NCBI GenBank assembly: GCA_965153355.1
Contig: OZ231127.1
Location: 3,906,001-3,970,000 of the forward strand
DNA from: Flaccisagitta enflata
Taxonomy: Eukaryota > Chaetognatha > Sagittoidea > Aphragmophora
Reading direction: 5' to 3'
DNA length: 64,000 bases
Part shown: positions 62,765-64,000 of the stretch, piece after piece
Layout of the letters: the number at the start of each line of letters is the position of its first letter
How positions within the stretch are numbered: the stretch's first letter is position 1
The notes under the pieces: model-generated
What the model was told of the DNA's origin: nothing
Seen by the model: only the letters and a program-made list of their open reading frames with translations
Database searches by the model: none
Program-made: the position numbers and the translations under genes

Positions 62765-64000
62765 TCTGCCCTTTTTTGCCTCTCTGCCCATTTGTGTCTC
62801 TCTGCCCATTTGTGTCTCTCTGCCCATTTGTGTCTCTCTGCTCATTTGTGTCTCTGCTCATTTGTGTCTCTGCTCATTTATATCTCTGCCCATTTGTGTC
62901 TCTCTGCCCATTTGTGTCTCTCTGCCCATTTGTGTCTCTCTGCCCATTTGTGTCTCTCTGCCCATTTGTGTCTCTCTGCCCATTTGTGTCTCTCTGCCCA
63001 TTTGTGTCTCTCTGCCCATTTGTGTCTCTCTGCCCATTTGTGTCTCTCTGCCCATTTGTGTCTCTCTGCCCATTTGTGTCTCTCTGCCCATTTGTGTCTC
63101 TCTGCCCATTTGTGTCTCTGCCCATTTGTGTCTCTGCTCATTTGTGTCTCTGCTCGTTTGTGTCTCTGCTCGTTTGTGTCTCTCTGCGCATTGTGTCTCT
63201 CTGCCCATTTGTGTCTCTCTGCCCATTTGTGTCTCTCTGCCCATTTGTGTCTCTCTGCCCATTTGTGTCTCTCTGCCCATTTGTGTCTCTCTGCCCATTT
63301 GTTTCTCTGCCCATTTGTGTCTCTCTGCCCATTTGTGTCTCTCTGCCCATTTGTGTCTCTCTGCCCATTTGTGTCTCTCTGCCCATTTGTGTCTCTCTGC
63401 CCATTTGTGTTCTCTGCCCATTTGTGTCTCTCTGCCCATTTGTGTCTCTCTGCCCATTTGTGTCTCTCTGCCCATTTGTGTCTCTCTGCCCATTTGTGTC
63501 TCTGCCCATTTGTGTCTCTGCTCATTTGTGTCTCTGCTCGTTTGTCTCTCTGCCCATTTTGTCTCTCTGCCCATTTTTTCTCTCTGCCCATTTGTGTCTC
63601 TCTGCCCATTTGTGTCTCTCTGCCCATTTGTGTCTCTCTGCCCATTTGTGTCTCTCTGCCCATTTGTGTCTCTCTGCCCATTTGTGTCTCTCTGCCCATT
63701 TGTGTCTCTCTGCCCATTTGTGTCTCTCTGCCCATTTGTGTCGCTCTGCCCATTTGTATCTCTCTGCCCATTTGTGTCTCTCTGCTCATTTGTGTCTCTG
63801 ATGATTTGTGTCTCTGCTCATTTATATCTCTGCCCATTTGTGGCTCTCTGCCCATTTGTGTCTCTCTGCCCATTTGTGTCTCTCTGCCCATTTGTGTGTC
63901 TCTGCCCATTTGTCTTTCTCTGCCCAATTATGTCTCTCTGCCCAATTATGTCTCTCTGCCCATTTGTGTCTCTCTGCCCATTTGTGTCTCTCTGCCCATT
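62765..64000. repeat. 18-bp minisatellite, second block, running off the window
   Basis: Same 18-bp unit as at 60780-61165 (TCTCTCTGCCCATTTGTG), about 68 copies with occasional 16-bp units and GCTCATT variants. Since 18 is a multiple of three, all six frames stay open, which explains apparent proteins of more than 300 residues here. The array continues past the window end. Confidence 0.95.

Noticed and set aside
62776-63927. Reading frames of 340-350 residues on both strands
   Set aside because: They come from an 18-bp repeat without stops; all six frames are open, so there is no evidence of a protein.

Overview
This window looks like nuclear DNA of an animal, probably an invertebrate. It has GT-AG introns, a recognisable metazoan E2F protein, a LINE with an APE endonuclease, and an extreme load of microsatellites, minisatellites and inverted-repeat elements. 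I cannot name the species. No rRNA, tRNA, CRISPR array or bacterial operon was seen.

Three gene-like loci stand out. (1) An E2F1/2/3-class transcription factor on the + strand occupies about 11.5-24.1 kb. Five exons encode the marked box, a long low-complexity linker and the C-terminal Rb-binding/transactivation motif. The DNA-binding and leucine-zipper exons must lie upstream; I did not find them in 1-10.6 kb. (2) An unrecognised Ser/Asn-rich, acidic, probably nuclear protein on the + strand starts at 56381. Three exons with matching phases are visible, and the gene continues past the window. (3) A decayed multi-exon transposase-like gene lies on the - strand at 36.1-41.6 kb.

The central 20 kb (30483-50687) is the most unusual part. 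Two large arrays of the same 20-bp repeat (core AAGTGTCAACTA plus a C-run) lie in inverted orientation. Both are capped on the outside by matching unique sequence that carries CCAAT boxes. An 11-bp direct repeat flanks the whole structure. This is the architecture of a Foldback-type element, but very large. It encloses the transposase-like relic, a LINE cut off at its 3' side by the right array, and several smaller insertions.

The E2F gene carries two mirror-image oddities. The 3' splice site of the marked-box exon has been tandemly copied 11 times into the intron before it. The 5' splice site of the fourth visible exon has been tandemly copied at least 3 times into the intron after it.

The rest consists mainly of short elements sharing the palindrome AGTCGCGTGCACGCGACT and GTCGGTCC-rich tracts (called A, B and D here), hairpin MITE-like elements, TIR elements with GCGCCCC or TTCTTATAA ends, and AG/AC/TTTC microsatellites. 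The right end (59-64 kb) is an intron of the second gene filled with 17-, 18- and 19-bp minisatellites.
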